Source: Adiantum capillus-veneris (lineage: Eukaryota > Streptophyta > Polypodiopsida > Polypodiales > Pteridaceae). From it: DNA of 64,000 bases. A program made the translations under genes and the position numbers. The stretch is from assembly GCA_014529385.2 (NCBI GenBank), contig CM043958.1, forward strand, positions 155,595,293-155,659,292, in the 5' to 3' direction. Within the stretch, counting starts at the first letter, position 1. Each line of letters begins with the position of its first letter. Positions 55,371-64,000 of the stretch are shown one piece after another. A model generated the notes under the pieces. It did not search any database and had not been told where the DNA came from. It worked only from the letters and a program-made list of their open reading frames with translations.

Positions 55371-56690
55371 AGGAAAAGACTACTACCCTACCAACTTTCA
55401 TAATGCATGGATTGAATTGCAAGTCATATGCTCTTGCAAATGACACATCTACCTTCATATTTGTAAGTGGATTTTGGTAGACCTTGTTGTAAAAGATCAG
55501 GAGGTTCTCTAAATACTCTGGCCGAATACTACTACATTTAACCCTATAAGAATCTGCATGCCTTTCATGTGTGAAGATTGACAGCCAATCTACCTCTCAG
55601 GCATCAGAGTCCCTCAATAGCCTTGGGTCTTGACCTTTTGTTTCGAGGCCATATTGAATGTGAAAATCTTCCTTTGTATGAAAAATGTTGATAGGAGGGG
55701 GTAATGCAGCTTAGGCAACCTCCATATACCTACAAAATATTAGAGCATAAGCATTAAGGCATTGACTAAAAATACACAGCAAGTGGCTAGAGAGAGAATT
55801 ATACTTGACACATTCTTCTCCCTCTTCTGCATCCGCTTTGATTCCGTGTTGTTGTCGATGTTGAGTGGCATAGATACTTGGTTTTGCTTGCCTACTAGCT
55901 TAGGCTTGTCGGTGGAGGGCAGAGGATTTCTCCTCTTGAAAAGGGACTTATTTTTTGGTCAAGAGAAGCCTGATCTTGGACTTGTTCCTATGGAGCTCTT
56001 TGTACTTGCGGGGATATTTGCCTCCTGGCACACTCGTCGTTGTGGGGTTTGTTGCATGGGTGGGGAGACCTGGGTTTCCCACAAACTCTGCTCTATTCCA
56101 AGGTGAGAGAATTTCCTACTCTCCCTCATGCTTCCACAATGTGCTTGAGATAAGGGTGGTGCCCATACATTGGTAGAGAAATTTCTTCAAAGAGGTGGAG
56201 CAATGATGCCATGCATGTAGACTCCAGTTTGCCTTTATCATTGGACTTACTGCTTTAAAATGGGAAGTGACTTTTGTTTTCATTTTCACATATTCTCTAT
56301 GCCACATAAAATTTATTCAAGGTATGGTATCGAAAGTACCCCTTTGTATATGTTAGCTAACATAAATAGCATACTATGTTGACGTGCTTCCACCCTTCTA
56401 TTTATTAGTGTCAGCAATATATTCCGATTGCACTGTACATTCGTACAATATAGAACTGATCTTCTTTGCCTCCACATGGCATCCTCCACTGGTGGTAGCT
56501 GTGGAGAGCCTCATGCTGGAGTTTCTAGAGAGGATTGGTGTGAAGCATCGCTCTAAAGTAGATAAGAGACTGCTCCCACCCACTACATAATTGTAAGCTA
56601 TGTGTGAACTACATGTGTAATGTGAACCTAGTGTCCTTGTACATGTAACCTATGTCCATAATTCATAATTGATAATAATGTCACCATGCC
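55371..56690. other. Stretch without recognisable gene
   Basis: Mixed-composition intergenic DNA. An ORF of 114 codons at 55762-56106 (plus) and a 63-codon ORF at 56116-56307 (minus) exist, but neither has a recognisable motif and I do not support them as genes. Confidence 0.45.
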
Positions 56691-56696
56691 TCTAGA

Positions 56697-56938
56697 TAAC
56701 AAGACATAGATAGTATAATGGTAAGCAAGTCCCAATGTGTGGGTCCATTTCGAGTTCAAGGTCTAAGGGAGCTGATTGGGTCAAAATCTTGCTGCCTTGC
56801 TTGACAAGAGGGACACCTCATGTCGTCCAATGATCACGGGCCATCAATCCTCCTAGAAGGGTTGGTGGCTTTTAACTCACGAGGCTTTGCAAGCTTCTGA
56901 ATCCATAAACCAACAGACTAATACGTTTTTTATCTTTT
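56697..56938 (+). mobile_element. tRNA-derived SINE candidate
   Basis: The start resembles a tRNA gene: an A-box-like TAGTATAATGGTAAG, an anticodon-arm-like CCCA..TGGG stem, and a B-box-like CGAGTTCAAGG about 45 nt further on. The tail is a T-rich run (GTTTTTTATCTTTTTAC). The 7-bp acceptor stem is not closed, so this is not a functional tRNA. No target duplication was identified. Confidence 0.4.
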
Positions 56939-57066
56939 TACACATGATGTTGTTAATGTCTCTTGTACATTCACACACATATGGAGGTGTATTAAGGCTT
57001 TGCGCATATACCCATAAGTATGTATATGTGCACAAGTGTGTGTGTGCATACATGCATACTTAATGT

Positions 57067-57104
57067 GTATGTATGTGTTTGTGCGCGCACACACACACAC
57101 ACGC

Positions 57105-57146
<42 letters not shown>
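57067..57146. repeat. (CA)n and (GA)n microsatellites
   Basis: GT/CA-rich segment with CACACACA from about 57089, followed by about 19 GA dinucleotides at 57108-57146. Confidence 0.95.
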
Positions 57147-57150
<4 letters not shown>

Positions 57151-57597
57151 AAATTGTAAGTTTTCTTTCTTTGGTGGGTTGCGATGTAGAGTAGCGAACA
57201 ATATGGAGAAGCGTAGGGGATCATCCAGGAAGTGTATAGAAAAACAAGACGATATTGAAAGATCATGTATGCATGCTAAAACATATAGCTTTCCAAAGAA
57301 CATTTTTAAAATCATAGATAATTCCTTTTTGCAGGGAGAAAGAAAAAATTAAGGGCACAAGAAAATATAATTATTATAAATTTGACTTTTCTATAAAAGA
57401 TCTTCATGATGATCATTGTAAAATTTAGAAAATGGTATATATATTTACAAAAAACATGATAAAAATGTTGAATCTCCTATTTGAAGGAGCCTTAAAGTTG
57501 AAGGGAAGTATGCATTTCAATTTATTTTTTTAAGGAATTAAAAAAAAAAACACACGAATGAAACAAGGTGAGGAGTCACAAAGATCTGTTGAAAGTT

Positions 57598-57599
<2 letters not shown>

Positions 57600-57634
<35 letters not shown>
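57600..57634. repeat. 35-base G run
   Basis: Uninterrupted poly-G in otherwise AT-rich DNA; capable of G-quadruplex formation. Length may be affected by sequencing or assembly. Confidence 0.9.
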
Positions 57635-57635
<1 letters not shown>

Positions 57636-58440
57636 GTTAAGAGTTATGGAGAGTAGGTTAAAATGAGTGCCTACAATCAAGCTACGATCACATGTCATTT
57701 TTGTTGTGCTTTAATATAAAATTGTATTGTCCATTATACACACATAATCACAAAGGTTTTGTATGTTAGGAGGACCCCACACAAACAACAAAGTGAAAGA
57801 CGCACATGGGTATTAAAATTAAAAAACATAAAAAATAAAGAGATCCGTTGAAAAACTAAAATTAAAAATAATTTCAATGCTTTCGTTAGGAAAGATCATC
57901 TAGCAAGCATAACAAATAATAAAACAATTTAATGAAATGGGCCTTTATGAGATCTTGAGACAAAAAAATGTTTAAAAGACTCTTTCACAAAAAGTAAAAA
58001 TCGATGAGCAATTTCATTGAGCCAATACTTTCACATCATGGATCATTAAAAACTCTTTTTCTAAGGACTCTATTTTTGTTCTAAGGAAAAACTAAATTAA
58101 AGAAAAGTGATGACGCAACCCAAAAAGGTGAAGGAACCCCGGAATTGCAGCTCTTAGCCTATTCAGGGGAAGAACCGAAATAATTTTCTTCATATCCTAA
58201 ATGTTGTGTGAGGGGCGTAGGAAATGAACTACCTTTTATGCTTCTCCTCTAACTAGTTCTAAGCCTTGTTTGAACAGCGAATGGAATTATTTGTGTTAAG
58301 CTTGTTTAAAAAAAGATTATATAAGAATTTGCAGGCGTTTTTTTTAATGATACAAGAAAACCTTCAGGTGCACCAAATTGAATCGAAACATTAGCACTTC
58401 TAATATAACACAACCACCTAAGGTTTTACGAGCATTGGAG
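57635..58440. other. AT-rich stretch, nothing recognised
   Basis: A-rich intergenic DNA with no supported ORF or repeat. Confidence 0.5.
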
Positions 58441-58441
58441 A

Positions 58442-58612
58442 TAGATAGATATATATATATATATACATACATACTAGTACGGCCGACCGTCTTCGGCGGC
58501 CTCTCTCTCTCTCTTTATCGCGTGCAAACGAGCTTTTTTTTGGTTTTGCACTTTAGCTTCAGGTCGTAGATTACGACACCTGTAAAGGGCTCTCCCTTTC
58601 GCCATATTATGT

Positions 58613-58679
<67 letters not shown>

Positions 58680-58681
58680 TA
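58442..58681. repeat. Microsatellite cluster
   Basis: GATA/TA run at 58442-58466, CT run near 58501-58514, and a compound (GT)n(TA)n(GA)n tract at 58615-58681. It lies 0.5-0.7 kb upstream of the lipid-transfer-like gene. Confidence 0.92.
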
Positions 58682-59106
58682 TGGGTAATGGGTCATATGA
58701 CTTGCAATGGTTGATGATAAAGGTGGGAGAACATCAATCAAGAAAGGAGATTCGATGTCACTGGTGGGTGGAGGTCAAGATTTCTCTGAACACCCTTTAC
58801 CACTTGCAACTAAATCAAACGATTCTTCTCATTTGTGCAAGACATTTTTGCTAATTAAGGCTAGAAGTAGAAACGATCGTTATAATCTAGCCACAGAGAA
58901 GGTATAGTTGCATCTTGAACTCAAGACTTTTTAATCAAGAGGGAACATGCAGATAGCTAATCTTCTACGCTTGGAGGATGGACACATAAATCCATTTCCC
59001 TCCACTTATTCTCTCTCTCACAAACAAACCAACTGAGAGAGAGAGAGAGACTTCTACCATCGACGGTAACCATGACAAAGAGAGAGAAAGTTTTCGCCAA
59101 TGTAAG

Positions 59107-59115
59107 GTTATATAA
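59107..59115 (+). promoter_or_regulatory. TATA box of the lipid-transfer-like gene
   Basis: TTATATAAA, about 50 bp upstream of the ATG at 59159. A start of transcription 25-30 bp downstream would fall at the (GA)n tract (59138-59157), giving a very short GA-rich 5' leader. Confidence 0.6.
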
Positions 59116-59158
59116 ATGGGGCCTTAATTGCGAGGGGAGAGAGAGAGAGAGAGAGAGT

Positions 59159-59512
59159 ATGGGTGCATATTCAATATGTATGGTAGTAGTGTTGTTGTGG
59201 GGGGCGGTGGTGTGGGGAGAAGACGCATGTCCCAGGGGCACGGCAGTTGACTGCTATGAGATGGCAAGTTGCTTGGAAGCAACCCAGGATGAAGATGTTG
59301 AACCCAGTGAAGCCTGCTGTTCCAAGGTGGTGGAGATGGGTGCCTACCCAGACTGCCTTTGTGGTTGCGTAACCTACCCTCTAGCCCGCTTGGTGGGTGT
59401 CAACCCTGCGATTGCCCTCTCCATCCCAAAGCGTTGTAACCTTGAAGCTCGCCCTATCGGCTATCAATGCGCTGGTAACTCATCTCTCTCTCTCATCGCA
59501 TTAAGTCTTTAG
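59159..59512 (+). CDS. Secreted eight-cysteine lipid-transfer-like protein
   Basis: 117 codons. The ATG at 59159 is chosen because it follows the TATA box and begins a clear signal peptide (residues 1-20, hydrophobic VVVLLWGAVV, cleavage probably after WG); the upstream in-frame extension would put residues before it and overlap the TATA box. The mature part has the plant eight-cysteine order C..C..CC..CxC..C..C: Cys32 (or 24), 38, 53-54, 66, 68, 93 and 104, with extra Cys24 and Cys70 that could pair. Conserved hydrophobic spacing and the PDCLCG and IPKRCN segments fit the LTP-like/GPI-linked (LTPG-type) subgroup. Such proteins bind lipids at the cell surface. After Cys104 the frame runs only 13 residues; GCTG|GTAACT at about 59473 could be a splice donor, so a second exon carrying a GPI tail is possible. 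Confidence 0.75.
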   Translation: MGAYSICMVVVLLWGAVVWGEDACPRGTAVDCYEMASCLEATQDEDVEPSEACCSKVVEMGAYPDCLCGCVTYPLARLVGVNPAIALSIPKRCNLEARPIGYQCAGNSSLSLIALSL

Positions 59513-60005
59513 TGCTGGCGTTGTACAAAAAAGGTGTTTGATTAATTAAAGATAAATAGTTTTGGCCTTTCCCCTTGCATTGCTTGACCTTTTGGGCTAA
59601 CTGAACCCCGTTCATTTGTTTTCATGAGGGAAAATAATCCTTATGCTGGTTATAGAAATCCTTACATCTATATTGAAATCCTTATATGCTGGTTACAGAA
59701 ATTCTTAATGCTTTTCTTCCCATTCCAATGTCCATAATCCTTCTTTTTTTTTTTAACGAAGACAATAAACCCTTGTTCTGTATGTTAAAGATTGGGTATC
59801 TAAAAGCCATGATTGCCATTAAGAAATGGACTCCATTTCAAACCTTAGTATAATCCATGAGCGCGATGTGAATTTAGCTAGTACCAGTATATGCCCCTCT
59901 AATCTTCAACCCATTTCTTTGATGAGAATCAACACGGATGCTTTTGGGACTCTTAATGAAAAGAAAACGGGATGAAGAGAAAAGGAAGGGGGGCACGTGG
60001 TGGAG
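59513..60005. other. Downstream of the lipid-transfer-like gene
   Basis: No gene is supported. An AATAAA hexamer near 59763 could serve as a polyadenylation signal for the gene upstream; AT-rich otherwise. Confidence 0.4.
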
Positions 60006-60223
60006 AGAGAATAAGGAGAAAAAATTTTAATCGAGCTTTTTGGGGGTTGAATTAGAGGTGGGGGTGGTGGTACAGGAGGCAATCAGCGAGCTTGCCGCAC
60101 GTCGTGATGCCGTTGTGCAACCTGCAAGGCTAGGGTGAAGCCAGTGAGCATGGGCGGTGAGGACGAGCATAGGTCGCAAAGGAGGCGTTCTCTCTCTCTC
60201 TCGCTTTGTCTCAGATGGGGGGG
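60006..60223. repeat. 218-bp dispersed repeat, copy 1
   Basis: Equal in length to 63498-63715 and differing at 4 positions. Includes a GAGGTGGGGGTGGTGGTAC segment, a CpG-rich middle and a TC run. Sequence diverges abruptly on both sides. Confidence 0.92.
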
Positions 60224-60426
60224 TTGTAGTGATGATTTCACTTGCTCCTACTACTTGGAAAGTACTTCTTTAATGAGTCATTATCATTGTATACTAGAAT
60301 GAGGCTTCATTCTCATAAGCCATGTACAAAGATAATTCTAAGACTGAGTTGTTTTCGTACTAATCATTGCCAACTGTATTTTGAATATAAAAGTTCATTT
60401 ATGTCTTATTATATAAGTAAAAACAG

Positions 60427-60461
<35 letters not shown>

Positions 60462-60980
60462 GTCATTTACTTGGCTTGTGGCTACTTCAACCTGCTAACA
60501 TTTAGCAGGGCTCGAACCTGATTTCCCTCTATCTTTGTATTATATTGAGTAAACCGTGGAAGTAGCTACAAAAGTGGTTGGGGATGGGAGACAATAGACA
60601 AACAAAAAACTTTTGACATCCACACCACAATCGTTATACCGTCTACGGAGCAATCAAGTACAACATATAAATGTACAAGAACCCATATGACTAGCACACA
60701 AAGACGCAATTGCACACAATTATGTAACACTCAAGACATTTATACCTACTTACTCATTGATGCAAATGGAAATTATGCATTGTATGTAACCTCTACATAA
60801 CAAAGTTCTCAATTCTATCGAATCAAGAATATCCGAAGTGTACTAAGATTTTCAAAACAACTAGATGGAAAATTTCAAAGTTTCTTGTAGACACACGTTT
60901 TCACTGTAGAACTATAGACACGTGTTTTCACTCTCTACCTGCAAAGGATTTCCATTTTTCTGCATGAGACACTCCATTGC
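60224..60980. other. Intergenic stretch with a (CA)n microsatellite
   Basis: A (CA)n run lies at 60431-60459. Otherwise AT-rich with no supported gene; a B-box-like GGTTCGAGCCC on the minus strand near 60510 has no A-box partner. Confidence 0.5.
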
Positions 60981-61011
60981 ACAAGTTCCTACGACCCTTC
61001 TTCCTTGCTAG

Positions 61012-61400
61012 CTAGCTTAACAAATGGCCTAGTGGCTTGGGGAAGTCAGCTCCTACATCAATGGTGTCCGTGTCAAATCCTTTGCTTTTGAGGTCTTCTA
61101 GGACCTCTATTATAACCTCATTTTTCTCTAGAATCATGACTATAACCTCATTTGTCTTCTGAAGTATTCTAGGACCTGGACTATAACCTCATTTGTCTCA
61201 GCTAGCACCTCTTCTTGGTGTTTTGCTTCATCTGTTACATTGTACCCCATTGGTTGCTCCTCTTCATTGTCTTTCTCTGCATGTGAAATGTTCAATTCTT
61301 GCACCATCCTCTCTAGTCCCTCAACCCCAATAATATCCATAATCTTAGTTGCAGAGGTACTCACATCTATGCTCATTGTTGCAAGCTTCAGGTTGGCCAT
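61012..61400 (-). pseudogene. Possible gene fragment with tandem NEVIV motif, family not recognised
   Basis: Minus-strand coding-like sequence. The first frame starts MANLKLATMSIDVSTS and reads IMDIIGVEGLERMVQELN and AETNEVIVQVLEYF before stopping at 61140. A second frame picks up with TNEVIVMILEKNEVIIEVLED and LKSKGFDTDTIDVGADFP, ending at a stop at 61012. The nucleotide phrase CTATAACCTCATTT occurs three times (about 61110, 61140, 61183), so a short tandem duplication probably caused the frame change. I do not recognise the family. An exon of a spliced gene or a degraded copy are both possible. Confidence 0.3.
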
Positions 61401-61639
61401 ATCTATAGTTGACCCATGGTCCTCACCACCAATATCTTTACCTTCTCTAACCTATTGTAGCCTTTCACTTGGGAGTCCCTCCATATTCCAAAACAAGAAC
61501 ATATGACTCCTCCTGTGGATGAACTGCATGTGTCACATGAGATATAAGAAAAGTCAAGCATGTCATATGGATTGTTAGCCACAATAGCATGATACACTTT
61601 CAACCAGCACAAAGTAAGATGTCTAGCTAAACTAGCATA

Positions 61640-61960
61640 TGTCAATGATAATTTAGCATTGTCAATGCTAACTACCATGGTAGAACTATTAGGTAGCATA
61701 GGAGCCAATGCTAACAGCTAGCATGGTGGCACTAATATCTAGCATATTAATTGTAGTGCTAATGAGCATATGATACTACCAACTATTATGGGGGCACCTA
61801 TATCTAGCATAAGCATATGAAATTGGTAAATAGCATGGCGACACTGATATCTAGCATAACAAGAATATGACACAACTAAGTAGAATGGTGGCACTATTAT
61901 CTAGCATCATACAGGATTATGATAGATATCATGATGACACTGCTAACTAGCATGGTGCAT
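61640..61960. repeat. Short-period tandem repeat family, array 1
   Basis: Diverged units of about 48-60 bp sharing GCTAACTAGCATGGTGGCAC and a TATCTAGCATAAG-like phrase. Confidence 0.75.
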
Positions 61961-62285
61961 TAGGAAATAAATGTCCTTAGTTTTGGGCCTTTTAGCTCTA
62001 GTGAGAGAATGCTCCTTATCCAATAGGAAGAAAGCTAACGACACATAGAAAAATCATTTCTCTCATTTTTGAAAATTTCCATGAAAATCATTTTGGTGAA
62101 ATTGTCATTGTCACAAGAAAAGTAAGGCACTTGATAGTGACATCTTGCACAAGCATCGAACGCCTTTTTATGAACAGATGTTGTTATAATCCTATAAAGT
62201 GAGGTACTTGTATGTGTACATCTTGCACAAGCATCAATCACCTTATTATGAGCTTCTCGCAATTCAAATTTGAACGGATCACTTG

Positions 62286-62430
62286 ATAGCGATTGTTGAT
62301 AACTACTATTTAAGACTATGAAGGGGTAATAACCAAGCGAATAGAGGCCCATCAGACCCCTCATGGGCCTCTATTCACTTGGTTTTGACCCCTTCATAGT
62401 CTTAAATATAATAGTAGCTATCAATCGCTA
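62286..62430. repeat. Long fold-back (inverted repeat)
   Basis: Arms of about 66 bp (62286-62352 and 62363-62430) around a loop of about 10 nt. Paired segments include AAGACTATGAAGGGG with CCCCTTCATAGTCTT and AATAGAGGCCCAT with ATGGGCCTCTATT. A third, direct partial copy (GGGCCTATGTTTGCTTGGTT) lies at 62439. Confidence 0.85.
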
Positions 62431-62854
62431 GTCTCTTGGGCCTATGTTTGCTTGGTTATGACCTCGTGAGGCCCTACGCTTAAAAATGCTATATCTTGAG
62501 CTAGAGACGTCAGATTTCAACATTATAGGCTATCCTAAGGCATTTGGACATTCCAGATGCATTCTGGTATTCTTTTTGTATTTTGAAAACTTCTCTTATG
62601 TGTTTTCTCTCATTGCACATCACATTACTCATTAAGATTCACAGACATGGATTTTTGTGCACACTTAAGTTGGGCTCTCGAAAAGCATTTTGTACGAGCA
62701 TGCATTTAAGTGATCGAGAAAACTATCATGTATGTACTATGAGAAATAGAATTCCAGAAAACTACCTTTGTATTTTCAAGGATTACCTTTCTCTACATTG
62801 AGTTGGTGTTTCTTACAGGGCCCAAAATTGAGTGAGTCCAAATTTCTCCTAATG

Positions 62855-63270
62855 GAACCTTTATCTAGCATATGAACCTATGGCACCGCTAACTTGCTAC
62901 CTAGCATATGAAATTGCCAACCATTATGGTGGCACCTAGATCTAGCATAAGCATCTAACATTGCTAATTAGCATGGTGGCACTAGCATCTAGCATAAGAA
63001 GGATGTGACACTATTAACTACCATGGTGGCATCTATATCTAGCATAAGTGTATGACATTGCTAACTAACATGGTGGCATTGTTATCTAGCATTGTTAAGA
63101 TCTATGCTAGATATCATGAAATCACTACTAACAACTAGCATGGCGGCACTGATATTTAGCATCAAACCTATGCTAGTATCATGATGACACTACTAGATAC
63201 AATATTGTGATTGCTATCTACTATATGGGCTATTGTTAGATAGCATAATGACTCTGGTATGTAGCATAGT
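62855..63270. repeat. Short-period tandem repeat family, array 2
   Basis: The same family as 61640-61960; units of about 48-54 bp with TAGCATGGTGGCAC and ATCTAGCATAAG. The two arrays flank the fold-back region. Confidence 0.75.
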
Positions 63271-63497
63271 GGTATGTACCATATAGACAAAATCATATCG
63301 TATTCTCATATCATCTTCCCATACCACACTCGATTGAACATCTCCTGGAATTTCCCAGTAGAAGTCTCAAACCACACATCGATCCCTACAGGCACACAAG
63401 GTTGCAAAGCACATTGAGTGATATGTGTGCTTGTAGGGTAGCACCACCAACATGAAAACTTTATTGATATTGTATCGAGCTTTTTTGATGATATTGT

Positions 63498-63715
63498 AGA
63501 GAATAAGGAGAAAAAAATTTAATCGAGCTTTTTGGGGGTTGAATTAGAGGTGGGGGTGGTGGTACAGGAGGCAATCAGCGAGCTTGCCGCACGTCGTGAT
63601 GCCGTTGTGCAACCTGCAAGGCTAGGGTGAAGCCAGTGATCATGGGCGGTGAAGACGAGCATAGGTCGCAAAGGAGGCGTTCTCTCTCTCTCTCGCTCTG
63701 TCTCAGATGGGGGGG
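63498..63715. repeat. 218-bp dispersed repeat, copy 2
   Basis: Same 218-bp unit as 60006-60223 (about 98% identical). Its right end abuts a GC-rich segment reaching 63940. Confidence 0.92.
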
Positions 63716-63735
63716 AAGCCAAGACGCTCATGCTG

Positions 63736-63921
63736 TTACTGCCGAACAGTGACCTGCACAGGCCTTGCTGATTGTCTTTCGCGATCCATGGCAGGTGGAT
63801 TCAGAGTTTTGCGGTGCTTTGTGTACAGAGAGTGGGGAAGCTTGAGGTCCATGCGATGGTCGCGAGCGGAGCAGGCGAGGCAGACTGAGGTCTCCATGGC
63901 GGCTCGTCTTCGGAGGGCCAT
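63736..63921 (-). other. Possible coding sequence or exon near the right edge
   Basis: A 61-codon minus-strand ORF in GC-rich sequence, starting MALRRRAAMETSVCLACSAR; a plus-strand ORF overlaps it fully, so codon evidence does not decide. The local rise in GC, unlike the surrounding DNA, hints at an exon or promoter-proximal region. No family recognised. Confidence 0.2.
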
Positions 63922-64000
63922 TTTACCTTTGAGCTTTTGATTCCAAGAGGAATCTTTTCTTTAAATTAATTAATGAAAACGTGAATAGCACCAAATAATC

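Noticed and set aside
55762-56106. 114-codon plus-strand ORF
   Set aside because: No motif, no homologous element, and no sign of coding bias against the surrounding DNA.
56697-56770. Functional tRNA gene
   Set aside because: A- and B-box-like motifs are present, but acceptor and D stems do not close; kept only as a SINE candidate.
56992-57352. ORFs on both strands across 56992-57352
   Set aside because: They are created by CA and GA microsatellites (Ser-Leu, Arg-Glu and His-Thr runs).
58895-58965. Second tRNA-like segment on the minus strand
   Set aside because: Only a weak B-box-like GAGTTCAAG match; no A box or structure.
58957-59241. 94-codon minus-strand ORF over the start of the lipid-transfer-like gene
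   Set aside because: It is antisense to the TATA box, (GA)n leader and signal peptide and consists partly of Ser-Leu repeats.

Overview
The window is nuclear DNA from a land plant with a large, repeat-rich genome. The signs are AT-rich non-coding DNA, many microsatellites, a satellite array, very long Athila/Tat-type Ty3/Gypsy LTR retrotransposons primed by tRNA-Asp, and one gene encoding a secreted eight-cysteine lipid-transfer-like protein. I cannot place the species; a non-flowering vascular plant is only a guess. I see no bacterial genes, rRNA or CRISPR.

Layout. 1-3640 is a 46-bp satellite whose monomer contains a near-perfect hairpin. Diverged relatives lie at 3641-5230, 8046-8370 and 14165-14345. 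Two related, oppositely oriented retroelement fragments sit in this repeat DNA: fragment C (about 5960-8045, minus) and fragment D (about 10120-14160, plus). Each has a TATA-bearing LTR-like part, an AT-rich leader and a short gag-like ORF. A decayed coding remnant lies at 8430-9300.

14881-55370 is a three-level nest of one retrotransposon superfamily. Element A (plus) is interrupted in gag by element A' (minus, 17087-52966, duplicated target CAGTG). A' is interrupted in its protease by element B (minus, 29019-47031, duplicated target GTCTC). Removing B and one target copy makes A' about 17.9 kb; B is 18.0 kb. LTR divergence (about 3% for B, above 10% for A', both from short stretches aligned by eye) agrees with the nesting order. 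A' and B share one gene order: LTR, about 1.8-1.9 kb leader, gag, protease, RT, RNase H, integrase, a second retropepsin-like domain, a basic tail, 2-3 kb of non-coding DNA, an additional sense ORF (aORF), polypurine tract, LTR. All coding parts now carry stops or frameshifts.

The most unusual signal is in the two non-coding blocks of A' and B. Each block is an array of diverged units of about 290 bp, and each unit carries one 22-24 bp palindrome. The palindrome is family-specific: arm GTAAATAATC in A', arm AGACATCCTACG in B. The nearest one lies about 410 bp upstream of gag and about 170-190 bp upstream of the aORF in both families. I suggest an element-encoded cis-regulatory system, perhaps recognised by the aORF product. 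This is inference.

55370-64000 is ordinary plant intergenic DNA: a tRNA-like SINE candidate, many microsatellites, a 35-G run, the lipid-transfer-like gene at 59159-59512, a dispersed 218-bp repeat present twice at about 98% identity, a short-period tandem family, and a long fold-back at 62286-62430.
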